Below, one piece after another: positions 1 to 8,190 of a stretch of 64,000 bases of DNA; position 1 is the stretch's first letter; every line of letters begins with the position of its first letter. Location of the stretch: the NCBI GenBank assembly GCA_035293945.1, contig DATGLV010000024.1:62001-126000 (forward strand), given 5' to 3'. The notes below the pieces were generated by a model, which saw only the letters and a program-made list of their open reading frames with translations, ran no database searches and had not been told where the DNA came from. A program made the position numbers and the translations under genes. The DNA comes from VAZQ01 sp035293945 (lineage in GTDB: Bacteria; Pseudomonadota; Alphaproteobacteria; Rhizobiales; Xanthobacteraceae).

Positions 1-2517
1 AGCGAGCAAGCGCGCCGCTACTTGCGGGTTGCGGGCATCGAGCGCCAGCACGGTATCGACCAGGAAGTAGTAACCGGCGCCATCGGCGCGGTTGAACTGC
101 GTCTGGTTCGACATCGCGAAGGCGCCGATGAGTGCGCGGACCCGATTGGGATTGGTAAACGAGAAAGCCGGGTGGTTGGTCAGCGCCTTGACACGGTCAA
201 GCGTTGCCGGCTCCGGGATCGCCGCTTGCAGCGACAGCCACTTGTCGACGATCAGCGGGTCCTGTCCGTAGCGAGAATAGAAGTCTTCGAGCGCGCGCTG
301 CCGCTCCGGCACGTCACGCAGCGACAGCGTGGCGAGCGCCGCCAGCCGATCCGTCATGTTGTCGGCGGCCTGATATTGCCGCGCCGCCAGCGCGACCGCA
401 TCGCTCTGATCGGCGGCAACCAGAAGATCGAGGCAAACATTGCGCAAGGCGCGGCGGCCTGAGCCCTCGGCATCGGGCCGATAGGGGCCGCCGGCGGCGA
501 GGTGCTGATAGCGCTCGGTGAGCGCCTTCGCCAGATGCGCTCCGATGGCAGCGCGCAAACCGGCGCGGGCCGAGAAGATCGCGTCTGGATCGATGTCGCG
601 GCCGATCTCGCGGGCGATGTCGGTCTCGCCGGGCGGTATGAGGGCCTGCGCCGCGAAGGCCGGCTCCAGGCTCTGATCGGCCAGAATCGCTTCGAGCGCC
701 GCCAGCAGGCCCGGATCATTGCGCGGCGTTTTCCCGGCGCGTAGCGCCGCCACATTATCGATCAAAAGGTGGGTTGCCAGCGTCTGCACCGCCTGCCATC
801 GATTGAACGGATCGGAGTCGTGGGCGGCGAGGAATCGCAGATCGTCCGCGTCGATATTGGCAACGAGACGGATCGGCGCCGAGAAGCCGCGGTTGAGCGA
901 GGCGACCGCGGGAGCCGGCACATCGATGAACTCGAAGCTCTCGGACGCTCTGGTGATGGCGATGATGCCGCGCTCGCACGCACGCCCGTCGGCGCGCCTC
1001 AACGGCAGGTCGGCGCCATCGGCTCCGACAAGGCCGATCGCCAGCGGAATGACCATGGGTTCCTTGCTCGGCTGGCCCGGCGTTGGCGGCACCGTTTGGG
1101 CGATCTCCAGGCGATAGCTGCGGCTCGCCGCCTGATAGGTGCCGTTGACCACGACCTCGGGGGTGCCGGCTTGCGAGTACCAGAGCATGAACTGGTCGAG
1201 GTTCTGCCCGGAGACATCGGCAAAGCAGCGGACGAAATCCTCGACGGTGGCCGCCTGGCCGTCATGACGCGCGAAATAGAGGTCCATGCCCGCCCGGAAT
1301 TTTTCCGCACCGAGCAGCGTCTTGAGCATCCGCACGACCTCGGCGCCCTTCTCGTAGACCGTGGTCGTGTAGAAGTTGTTGATCTCGTGATAGACCGACG
1401 GCCGCACCGGATGGGCGAGCGGTCCGGCATCCTCCACGAACTGGTGCGCGCGCAATCCACGTACGTCGCTGATGCGCTCGACCGGCCGCGAGCGCTGATC
1501 GGCGCTGAATTCCTGGTCGCGGAAAACCGTGAGGCCTTCCTTGAGACAAAGCTGGAACCAATCACGGCAGGTGATGCGATTGCCGGTCCAGTTGTGAAAA
1601 TACTCGTGCGCGATCACCGCCTCGATACCGGCAAAATCCGTATCGGTCGCGGTCGCGGGGCTTGCCAGCACGTATTTGTCGTTGAAGACATTGAGGCCCT
1701 TGTTCTCCATCGCCCCCATGTTGAAGTCGGAGACTGCGACGATCATGAAATTGTCGAGATCATATTCGCGGCCGAACGCTTCTTCGTCCCAGCGCATGGC
1801 GCGCTTGAGCGCGTCCATGGCGTAGCCGCAGCGATCCTCCTTGCCGGGCTCGACGAAGATGCGCAAGGCCACCTCGCGTCCCGACATGGTGCGGAAGCGA
1901 TCCTCCACGCAGCCGAGCTTGCCGCCCACCAGCGCAAACAAATAACAAGGCTTCGGATGAGGATCGTGCCAGGTGGCGAAGTGGCGCGTGGTCCCCCCGA
2001 TCGGCCCGGAAGCGACGAGGTTGCCGTTGGCGAGCAGCACCGGCGCGTCAGCGGTCTCGGCCTCGATCCGCGTCGTGTAGACCGCGATCACATCGGGGCG
2101 ATCCGGGAAATAGGTGATGCGGCGGAATCCCTCGGCCTCGCATTGCGTGCAATAGGTTGCGCCGGATCGATAGAGGCCCATGAGGCGGGTATTGGCCGAG
2201 GGGTCGAGCAAGGTCTCGATCTCGAGCCGGAACGGGCGCTGCGGCGGCTGGGCGATGGTCAGGCGGTCGGGATCCGCCAGATACGACTCGGGCGAAAGCG
2301 CAGCGCCGTCGAGCTTGAGCGACTTGAGATCGAGGCCGTCGCCGTCGAGCACCAGCGGCGCCGCTGCGCTTGCCTTCGGATTGGGCTTGAGCAGGAGGGT
2401 GGCGCGTACGCGGGTTGCAGTCGGGTCGAGCGCGACATCGAGGTCGACGGTCTCGACCAGCCAGTCGGGCGGGCGATAGTCCTGGAGACGGACCGGGGTG
2501 GCTTGTTCTGTGCGCAT
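1..2517 (-). CDS. pepN: Aminopeptidase N, M1 family (partial, C-terminus beyond left edge)
   Basis: Cytosolic zinc metallo-aminopeptidase removing N-terminal residues from peptides. Start is the ATG at 2517; 839 codons are visible and the reading frame is open to base 1, so only a short C-terminal piece is missing (the family is about 880 residues). Seen: GAMEN substrate-binding motif at residues 268-272 and zinc motif HEYFHNWTGNR from residue 304, giving ligands H304 and H308, catalytic E305 and third ligand E327 in the KEG segment. This is the E. coli PepN subtype of M1. It is divergent from the alcohol dehydrogenase at 2614, so the 96 bp between them must hold both promoters. A long opposite-strand reading frame lies across the gene and is a GC-codon shadow. 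Confidence 0.96.
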   Translation of the reverse strand, partial: MRTEQATPVRLQDYRPPDWLVETVDLDVALDPTATRVRATLLLKPNPKASAAAPLVLDGDGLDLKSLKLDGAALSPESYLADPDRLTIAQPPQRPFRLEIETLLDPSANTRLMGLYRSGATYCTQCEAEGFRRITYFPDRPDVIAVYTTRIEAETADAPVLLANGNLVASGPIGGTTRHFATWHDPHPKPCYLFALVGGKLGCVEDRFRTMSGREVALRIFVEPGKEDRCGYAMDALKRAMRWDEEAFGREYDLDNFMIVAVSDFNMGAMENKGLNVFNDKYVLASPATATDTDFAGIEAVIAHEYFHNWTGNRITCRDWFQLCLKEGLTVFRDQEFSADQRSRPVERISDVRGLRAHQFVEDAGPLAHPVRPSVYHEINNFYTTTVYEKGAEVVRMLKTLLGAEKFRAGMDLYFARHDGQAATVEDFVRCFADVSGQNLDQFMLWYSQAGTPEVVVNGTYQAASRSYRLEIAQTVPPTPGQPSKEPMVIPLAIGLVGADGADLPLRRADGRACERGIIAITRASESFEFIDVPAPAVASLNRGFSAPIRLVANIDADDLRFLAAHDSDPFNRWQAVQTLATHLLIDNVAALRAGKTPRNDPGLLAALEAILADQSLEPAFAAQALIPPGETDIAREIGRDIDPDAIFSARAGLRAAIGAHLAKALTERYQHLAAGGPYRPDAEGSGRRALRNVCLDLLVAADQSDAVALAARQYQAADNMTDRLAALATLSLRDVPERQRALEDFYSRYGQDPLIVDKWLSLQAAIPEPATLDRVKALTNHPAFSFTNPNRVRALIGAFAMSNQTQFNRADGAGYYFLVDTVLALDARNPQVAARLLA

Positions 2518-2613
2518 ACTCAACTTGGTGGACTCTCGCGGCGGAATGGTCAAGACGGGTATTCAAGACGGGTATATTGGTTTGCGCGAAGGCAGGACAC
2601 GAAGGGTCGTCCG

Positions 2614-3600
2614 ATGATGCGCGCCATGGTGCTGGGAAGCCCGCGGTCTCGTCTCGTCCTGCGCGAGCGGCCTGAGCCGACACCGGCGGCAAGCGAGATC
2701 CTGATCGCGATTTCGGCCTGCGGGGTCTGCCGTACCGACCTGCATGTGGTAGCCGGCGAGCTCGACCGTCCAAAGCTTCCGCTTGTCCCGGGGCACGAAA
2801 TCGTGGGCCGCGTGGCGGCGATGGGTGAGGACGTTGCGGGCTTCGCGCTCGGGATGCGCGTCGGCGTGCCGTGGCTGGGGCGTACTTGTGGAGTTTGCTC
2901 CTATTGCCGCACGGATCGCGAAAACCTGTGCGATGCGCCTGTGTTCACCGGCTACACGCGCGATGGCGGCTATGCAACGCATGTGCTCGCCGACGCGAGC
3001 TTCTGCTTTCCGCTGCCGGAGGCGGGTGATGCGGCCGCGCTTGCACCGCTCCTGTGTGCCGGACTGATCGGCTGGCGCAGCTATCGCATGGCAGGCGAAG
3101 GGGCGGCGCTCGGCCTCTATGGCTTCGGCGCCGCCGCCCACATCCTGGCGCAGGTCGCAGTCTGGCAGGGGCGACGCGTCTATGCGTTCACGCGGCCGGG
3201 CGACAAACCTGCCGCTGCCTTCGCGCGCGCTCTCGGCGCCGTCTGGGCCGGCGGCTCGGATGAGACGCCGCCCGAGCCGCTCGACGCTGCCATCATCTTT
3301 GCGCCCGTCGGCGCGCTCGTTCCGGCTGCGCTCAAGGCGGTGAGGAAGGGCGGGCGCGTGGTTTGCGGCGGCATCCACATGTCGGACATTCCGCGCTTTC
3401 CTTACGCGCTGCTGTGGGAGGAACGCGAAATCCGCTCGGTTGCCAATCTCACACGTGCTGACGCACGCGAATTCCTGGCCCTTGCTCCGCGCGCCGGCGT
3501 GCGCACGCAAGTCACATGCTACCCGCTTGCCTCGGCGAACGAGGCCCTCGCGGACTTGCGCGAGGGCCGTATGCAGGGAGCGGCGGTGCTGGTGCCGTAG
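2614..3600 (+). CDS. Zinc-dependent alcohol dehydrogenase (MDR superfamily)
   Basis: Predicted cytosolic NAD(P)-dependent alcohol/aldehyde oxidoreductase of 328 residues, slightly short for the family. Seen: catalytic zinc ligands C36 (CGVCRTDLH) and H61 (GHEIVGRV); structural zinc cluster C92-C95-C98-C106 in CGVCSYCRTDRENLC; then a Rossmann-type half with GLYGFGAAAH where most relatives have GxGxxG. The reading frame is open far upstream over pepN, but the start is set by a GAAGGG Shine-Dalgarno at 2601 before the ATG at 2614 and by the family N-terminus (MMRAMVLGSP). The GFGAAAH variant resembles the single-domain AdhA-like branch found in alphaproteobacteria; substrate cannot be read from sequence. 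Palindromic repeats follow the stop. Confidence 0.9.
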   Translation: MMRAMVLGSPRSRLVLRERPEPTPAASEILIAISACGVCRTDLHVVAGELDRPKLPLVPGHEIVGRVAAMGEDVAGFALGMRVGVPWLGRTCGVCSYCRTDRENLCDAPVFTGYTRDGGYATHVLADASFCFPLPEAGDAAALAPLLCAGLIGWRSYRMAGEGAALGLYGFGAAAHILAQVAVWQGRRVYAFTRPGDKPAAAFARALGAVWAGGSDETPPEPLDAAIIFAPVGALVPAALKAVRKGGRVVCGGIHMSDIPRFPYALLWEEREIRSVANLTRADAREFLALAPRAGVRTQVTCYPLASANEALADLREGRMQGAAVLVP

Positions 3601-3690
3601 GCTACAAGCTGCTCGTCCCGGCCGAGCGAAGTGCGAGCCGGGACCGATGCGGCTAAGGATGGTTCCCGGTCGAATTGATCCACTTCAGCG

Positions 3691-3803
3691 TCATTGCCGG
3701 GCTTGACCCGGCTTGACCCGGCAATCCATCTTCTTGCGAAAAAGATGGACCCGCGGGTCATAAGGGCGTTTACGCCCGTCTTCGATGGGCTATGCCCGCG
3801 GGG
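3691..3803. repeat. Intergenic palindromic repeat cluster (REP-like)
   Basis: Between the dehydrogenase and the convergent membrane gene lie short palindromes: CCGGGCTTGACCCGG with its second half duplicated (about 3700-3722), then GGGCGTTTACGCCC followed by GTCTTCGAT and GGGCTATGCCC (3768-3803). The second block is repeated almost exactly at 50797-50830. These are short interspersed palindromes of unknown function; no gene is present from 3601 to 3838. Confidence 0.75.
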
Positions 3804-3838
3804 ACGACTGGAGTGAGTCTTTTCGATCGGAACATGCG

Positions 3839-4633
3839 CTAGGTTCTCTCGAGAGCTCGTGGCGTATGGGTCCGTGCTTTGGCAGGTACGACGGTTTCGC
3901 GTGACCGTGCCATCAGCACTCCGCAACCGATGAGGAAAATTCCGAGCACGATCGAAGAGCCGATGGTGCCGAGATCGAGCCCGCCCTGGGCATGGCTCTT
4001 GGTGAGAATGTCGCCCAATGTGGCACCGAGCGGCCGCGTCAGGATGAAGGCGAGCCAGAACAGCAGCGTGCGCGAGACGCGCGAGAAGTAGTAGGCGCCG
4101 GCGATGGCGGCGAGCGCCGCGAGTATGACCAAAGCGCCGCCCTCATAACCGAGTCCAAGCCCGGTGTCGTCAGCTAGAAAATCTCCGAGTGCAGTGCCGA
4201 GCGTGTTGGAGAAGAGGATCGTTAGCCAATAAAAGGTCTCGGCTTTGGGATTGTCGATCTTTGTTACCGCGACAGAGCCGAGCGCGAACCGCCACAGCCC
4301 CAACATCGAGACCAGGATGGCGACCAGCAACAGCGAGCCGCCGATATAGCCGAGGCCGGCGGTGCGGTCCAAATAGTCCGACATGGTGGTGCCGGCTGTC
4401 GTCGTCGAGATGATGACGGCCCAATAGGCGAGAGGATGATATGATCTGGTTGCGAGCTGTGCCACCAGCGTGACAAGGAAAAGGCCGAAGAGGATCGCCG
4501 TGCTCACCGCGTAGCCCAAATTCAAGGTCATGGAGAGAAGATCTCCGCCCGTCTCTCCGAGCGTTGTCGCGCAAATCTTCATGACCCAGAAGGCAAGGGT
4601 GACCTGAGCAACTTTATTGACGCTGTCGTGCAT
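3839..4633 (-). CDS. COG4705-type multi-pass membrane protein
   Basis: 264-residue integral membrane protein of the uncharacterised COG4705 family. It has about eight hydrophobic helices and an internal fourfold repeat with a Gly-Thr-(L/M)-x-(G/S)-D core: TTLGETGGD (23-31), TTTAGTTMSDY (77-87), NTLGTALGDF (143-152) and PLGATLGDI (201-209). The acidic residue in each repeat suggests a pore or ion-binding site formed by repeat symmetry; this is inference and no substrate is known to me. The last 19 or so residues (from E246, ending PRALERT) are encoded by a palindromic repeat at 3865-3892 and are probably a recent extension. The gene is convergent with the alcohol dehydrogenase. Confidence 0.85.
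   Translation of the reverse strand: MHDSVNKVAQVTLAFWVMKICATTLGETGGDLLSMTLNLGYAVSTAILFGLFLVTLVAQLATRSYHPLAYWAVIISTTTAGTTMSDYLDRTAGLGYIGGSLLLVAILVSMLGLWRFALGSVAVTKIDNPKAETFYWLTILFSNTLGTALGDFLADDTGLGLGYEGGALVILAALAAIAGAYYFSRVSRTLLFWLAFILTRPLGATLGDILTKSHAQGGLDLGTIGSSIVLGIFLIGCGVLMARSRETVVPAKARTHTPRALERT
3865..3892. repeat. Palindromic repeat forming the C-terminal codons of the COG4705 gene
   Basis: Read on the minus strand this 28-bp stretch has the same layout as the left arm of the repeat at 59079: GTCGT, a GTnCC...GGAC hairpin, then CCATA. It encodes VVPAKARTHTP, a peptide typical of translated intergenic repeats. The next bases (CGCC, GAGCTC) also match the 59.1-kb copy, so the element itself appears to supply the protein's end. 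Confidence 0.75.
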
Positions 4634-5032
4634 CGGTATCTCCTGCTGTCGCGGATGGGTTTGCCGCGGCGCAGGAGGTAGTCGCCCGATCGAAGCATCA
4701 ATTTTCCGCCACCTTACAAATTCGTATGGCTGGTGCTTGCATGCGGGGTGTAGACCGGCTTCGGAAAGAGAGCCTCATGCCAAGAAGTCGCTCGTTGTGG
4801 AAGCAGCGACCCAAATGGCTATGACTAATCTCCCCGCAGTGCCCAACCAACAAATCTGCCGGATGGAACATTACGCGAATTTAATCGCGAAGGCGCTCAG
4901 CATGGCCGGAGGAAGCTGATTCTAAATCCCTATTTAGTGGCGCGCCTTGGCGCCCGCGGCTAGCCTTCCTCCTAACGTGCCAAAAAAGGTCCGCGCGCGT
5001 GCGGGCCCGCAAAGAAACTGGAGGGCGCTGTC
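4634..5032. other. Intergenic region upstream of rpoH and the COG4705 gene
   Basis: About 400 bp between divergently transcribed genes. No reading frame here has family character; short frames near 4617-4919 lack a ribosome binding site and recognisable content. The segment is more AT-rich near 4680-4930, as expected for promoters. The rpoH Shine-Dalgarno (GGAG near 5020) lies at its right end. No heat-shock-type promoter could be identified with confidence. Confidence 0.6.
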
Positions 5033-5953
5033 ATGGCTCACGTCGCCGCCTTACCGATCTTCACGGTGGAATCCGGCCTCAGCGGGTATCTGGACAAGAT
5101 CCGCCAATTCCCCATGCTGGAGCCTGAAGAGGAATACATGCTGGCCAAGCGTTGGCGCGAGCGCGGCGATAGTTCGGCTGCCCATCGCCTCGTCACCAGT
5201 CATTTGCGCCTGGTCGCGAAGATCGCGGCCGGCTATCGCGGCTATGGTTTGCCGATCGGCGAAGTGCTCTCGGAAGGAAATGTGGGCCTGATGCAGGCGA
5301 TCAGGCGCTTCGACCCGGAACGCGGATTTCGCCTCGCCACCTATGCGATGTGGTGGATCAAGGCCGCCATCCAGGACTACATCCTGCGTTCCTGGTCGCT
5401 GGTGAAGATGGGCACGACCGCCAATCAGAAGAAGCTTTTCTTCAACCTGCGCAAAGCCAAAAGCAAGATTTCCGCCCTGGAGGAAGGAGACCTGCGTCCC
5501 GACCAGGCGCGGCTGATCGCGGACCGGTTGGGCGTAAGCGAGCAGGAGCTGGTCGAGATGAATCGTCGGCTGGCCGGCGATTCCTCACTCAATACGCCGG
5601 TCGGCAGCGATGCCGACGCGAGCGAATGGCAGGATTGGCTCGCCGATAATGCCCCGAGCCAGGAACGCGTCTTGATTGAAAGCGAGGAGCTCGACCACAG
5701 ACGTCAGGCGCTGAGCGAAGCCTTGACCGTGCTCGGGGAGCGCGAGCGGCGCATATTCGAGGCGCGCCGTCTCGCCGATGAGCCGCTCACGCTCGAGGAC
5801 CTTGCGGCCGAATATGGCGTCTCCCGCGAGCGGGTCCGGCAAATCGAGGTACGTGCATTCGAGCGCGTGGAGCGGGCGGTCCGGCGGCGCATCGCGGCCA
5901 TGGAGCGGCCCGCGGGCGGCGCTGAAATAGGGTTGGAGGCCCGGCCGGCCTGA
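5033..5953 (+). CDS. rpoH: RNA polymerase sigma-32 factor RpoH
   Basis: Heat-shock sigma factor, 306 residues (usual length about 285-305). Seen in order: sigma region 1.2/2 (residues about 15-115, with EGNVGLMQAIRRFDPERGFR and ATYAMWWIKAAIQ), the RpoH box QKKLFFNLR at 132-140 that marks this subfamily and binds core polymerase, region 3, and sigma region 4 with helix-turn-helix LTLEDLAAEYGVSRERVRQIE near 250. The ATG at 5033 follows GGAG. It is the first of three same-direction genes with the two-component pair, but 98 bp separate it from the next start, so co-transcription is uncertain. Alphaproteobacteria often have two rpoH paralogues; which one this is cannot be told here. Confidence 0.96.
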   Translation: MAHVAALPIFTVESGLSGYLDKIRQFPMLEPEEEYMLAKRWRERGDSSAAHRLVTSHLRLVAKIAAGYRGYGLPIGEVLSEGNVGLMQAIRRFDPERGFRLATYAMWWIKAAIQDYILRSWSLVKMGTTANQKKLFFNLRKAKSKISALEEGDLRPDQARLIADRLGVSEQELVEMNRRLAGDSSLNTPVGSDADASEWQDWLADNAPSQERVLIESEELDHRRQALSEALTVLGERERRIFEARRLADEPLTLEDLAAEYGVSRERVRQIEVRAFERVERAVRRRIAAMERPAGGAEIGLEARPA

Positions 5954-6051
5954 TGGATGATGCAGCGATTCCCGTGCCAATGAGCAAGGCGTCGTCCGTC
6001 GCCGGAACAGTGTTCGACCATCGGGGTTGCGCGTGCTGGCAGGAACGTCTG

Positions 6052-6729
6052 ATGGCAAAAGTGCTGCTGATCGAGGACGACAAGGAGATGGCCGAGGAGA
6101 TCCGGGCCGAGCTCGGTCACCACGGCTTCGAGGTCGATTGGGCAGGGAACGGAATCGAAGGTCTGGACAAGGCTCGTGCAGGCGGAGCCGAGGTCATGGT
6201 GGTCGATCGCATGCTGCCCGGGATGGACGGTCTCGCCATCATCGAAGCGCTGCGCCACGACGGCAATCGCACGCCGGTCCTGGTCCTGAGTGCGCTCGGC
6301 GGTGTCGATGATCGCGTGCGGGGATTGCGCGCGGGCGGGGACGACTACCTGACCAAGCCATTCGCCACGGTCGAGCTGGTCGCCCGTCTCGAAGCGCTGT
6401 TGCGCCGTCCGGCGGAAACCCGCGACACGGTGCTGCGTGTCGGGCCGCTCGAGCTTGACCTGATCGAGCGCACCGCCAAGCGCGGCGATCGGGAGATCGA
6501 GCTCTTGCCGCGGGAGTTTCGTTTGCTCGAATATATGATGCGGCGCAAGGAGCAGATGCTCACGCGTGCTATGCTCCTGGAAGAGGTCTGGAACTACAAG
6601 TTCGTGCCCCAGACCAATCTGGTGGATGTCCATATGGGGCGGCTGCGGCGCAAGGTGGACGAGCCGAACGAGCCGCCGATGATTCACAACGTCCGCGGTG
6701 TGGGCTTCATCCTCCGTGCGCCTGCCTGA
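6052..6729 (+). CDS. OmpR-family response regulator
   Basis: 225-residue transcriptional regulator. Receiver domain (1-118): acidic pocket D9/D10, phosphoacceptor D52 in VDRMLPGMDG, and conserved K102 in TKPF. C-terminal winged helix DNA-binding domain (about 125-222), ending in NVRGVGFILR. The frame is open further upstream, but ATG 6052 opens the canonical MAKVLLIEDD and follows AGGAAC. The stop overlaps the start of the kinase gene, so the two form a coupled two-component operon. The nearest familiar families are heavy-metal or envelope-stress regulators such as CusR/QseB; the stimulus is not evident. Confidence 0.95.
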   Translation: MAKVLLIEDDKEMAEEIRAELGHHGFEVDWAGNGIEGLDKARAGGAEVMVVDRMLPGMDGLAIIEALRHDGNRTPVLVLSALGGVDDRVRGLRAGGDDYLTKPFATVELVARLEALLRRPAETRDTVLRVGPLELDLIERTAKRGDREIELLPREFRLLEYMMRRKEQMLTRAMLLEEVWNYKFVPQTNLVDVHMGRLRRKVDEPNEPPMIHNVRGVGFILRAPA

Positions 6730-8080
6730 TCTCGTCCGCACCACTACTTTTCGCTGGACGCTCGCCGTCGCGGGCGCCTTCGTGCTATGCACGCTTCTCC
6801 TGTTCGGCTTCGTTTATTGGCAAACCGCCGACTACCTGACGATGCAGATCGACGATCTGCTCACCAACGACATCCGCATCGCTGCTCCGGAGCCGCGGTC
6901 GCGTCAGATCGAGCGGATCGAAGGCCGGTTGCGCGACGATCCCCGACGTATTCGCATCGCTGCCTTGTTCACCTCGGACGGGCGTCCGATCGTCGGAAAC
7001 CTGGAAAGCCTGCCCGCCAAGGTGCAACCCGACGTGCCGACCAATGCCGAGGTAGTTCGCGTCGACAATCGCGGCCGCGAGACGCAGACGGTGAGGCTCG
7101 TGAAGCACATCCTGCCGGACGGCAGCATCCTCGTGCTCGGCCGCAACAACGACGAGATCGACGAGATCGCCGAGATCGTCGGCCGCGCGTTGGCGCTCGG
7201 GCTTCTACCCGCCTGCGCCCTGGCGCTCGTGATCGGCACCCTGCTCAGCCGCCGCGTTGTTGCGCGGCTTTCGGACGTGAACCGACGCATCCAGCGCATT
7301 GTTGCAGGCGATCTGCGCGAGCGTCTGCCGACGCACGGCGGTGATGACGCATTCGATCAGCTGGCCGGCGGCGTCAACCGCATGCTGGGCGAGATCGAGG
7401 CGCTGATCTACGAGATCGCCGGCGTCGGCGACGATATCGCGCATGATCTGCGCACGCCGCTCACCCGGGTACGGGTGCGGCTCGAGCGCGGCCGTGATCA
7501 TGCGACGACGCTCGAAGAATTGCGCGCCGTCGCCGATCAGGCGATCGTCGGGCTGGACCAGGCCCTCGCCATCGTGACGGCACTGCTGCGCATCGCCGAG
7601 ATCGAGCACGGCCGCCGGCTCGAGGCGTTCGGCGATGTGGCGCTCGCGCCGCTGTTGCGCGAGGTGTGCGACCTCTACGAACCGATCGCAGAGGACAAGC
7701 ACGTCACCCTTGCGGTCGCCTCAACAGGCGGCAACGAGGCGGTCGTGCGCGGCGACCGCGACCTCCTGTTCGAGGCAGTCGCCAATCTCGCCGACAACGC
7801 GGTGAAATTCACGCCGGCGGGCGGGCGCGTGGAGCTTTCCCTCGCGCGCCGTGGCGGCGATACGGTCATCCGCGTCAATGATACCGGTCCCGGCATTCCG
7901 GAGACGGAACGCGAGGCGGTGACCAAGCGCTTCTATCGCTCGGATAAGAGCCGCGGCAGCGGCGGCCTGGGCCTTGGCCTCAGCCTCGTTGCCGCAATCG
8001 TGAAGCTGCACGGTTTCGGCTTCACGATTGGCGGCAGTCCCGGTTGCACCGCCGAGATCGTCTGCCCGCAAGCGGCCTGA
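6716..8080 (+). CDS. Two-component sensor histidine kinase
   Basis: Inner-membrane kinase partner of the preceding regulator, 454 residues from the GTG at 6716 (a GTG at 6698 would add six residues). Two membrane helices at about 13-36 and 156-177 enclose a small periplasmic sensor; then HAMP (about 178-231), HisKA with phosphoacceptor H243 in DDIAHDLRTPLTR, and HATPase_c with N-box NLADNAVKFTP, G1 NDTGPGIP and G2 GGLGLGLSL. The gene overlaps the regulator by 14 bp. The small periplasmic loop without a known domain gives no hint of the ligand. Confidence 0.94.
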   Translation: MRLPDLVRTTTFRWTLAVAGAFVLCTLLLFGFVYWQTADYLTMQIDDLLTNDIRIAAPEPRSRQIERIEGRLRDDPRRIRIAALFTSDGRPIVGNLESLPAKVQPDVPTNAEVVRVDNRGRETQTVRLVKHILPDGSILVLGRNNDEIDEIAEIVGRALALGLLPACALALVIGTLLSRRVVARLSDVNRRIQRIVAGDLRERLPTHGGDDAFDQLAGGVNRMLGEIEALIYEIAGVGDDIAHDLRTPLTRVRVRLERGRDHATTLEELRAVADQAIVGLDQALAIVTALLRIAEIEHGRRLEAFGDVALAPLLREVCDLYEPIAEDKHVTLAVASTGGNEAVVRGDRDLLFEAVANLADNAVKFTPAGGRVELSLARRGGDTVIRVNDTGPGIPETEREAVTKRFYRSDKSRGSGGLGLGLSLVAAIVKLHGFGFTIGGSPGCTAEIVCPQAA

Positions 8081-8190
8081 TCGGCGAACGGGGCCCGGGG
8101 CCGGCGACAGGTCCAATTTGTCCATGGATCGATGCGGGCGTGCGCCTTGGGTCCGCCGCGGAATTGACAGGCCGTTTGGCGACGGAATCC

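Noticed and set aside
769..2613. Long plus-strand open frame upstream of and in frame with the alcohol dehydrogenase
   Set aside because: It is antisense to pepN, has no ribosome binding site or family content, and the dehydrogenase start at 2614 with GAAGGG is clear.
6003..6022. GGAAC...GGTT as an EcfG promoter for the response regulator
   Set aside because: The -10 part does not match CGTT or TGTT.
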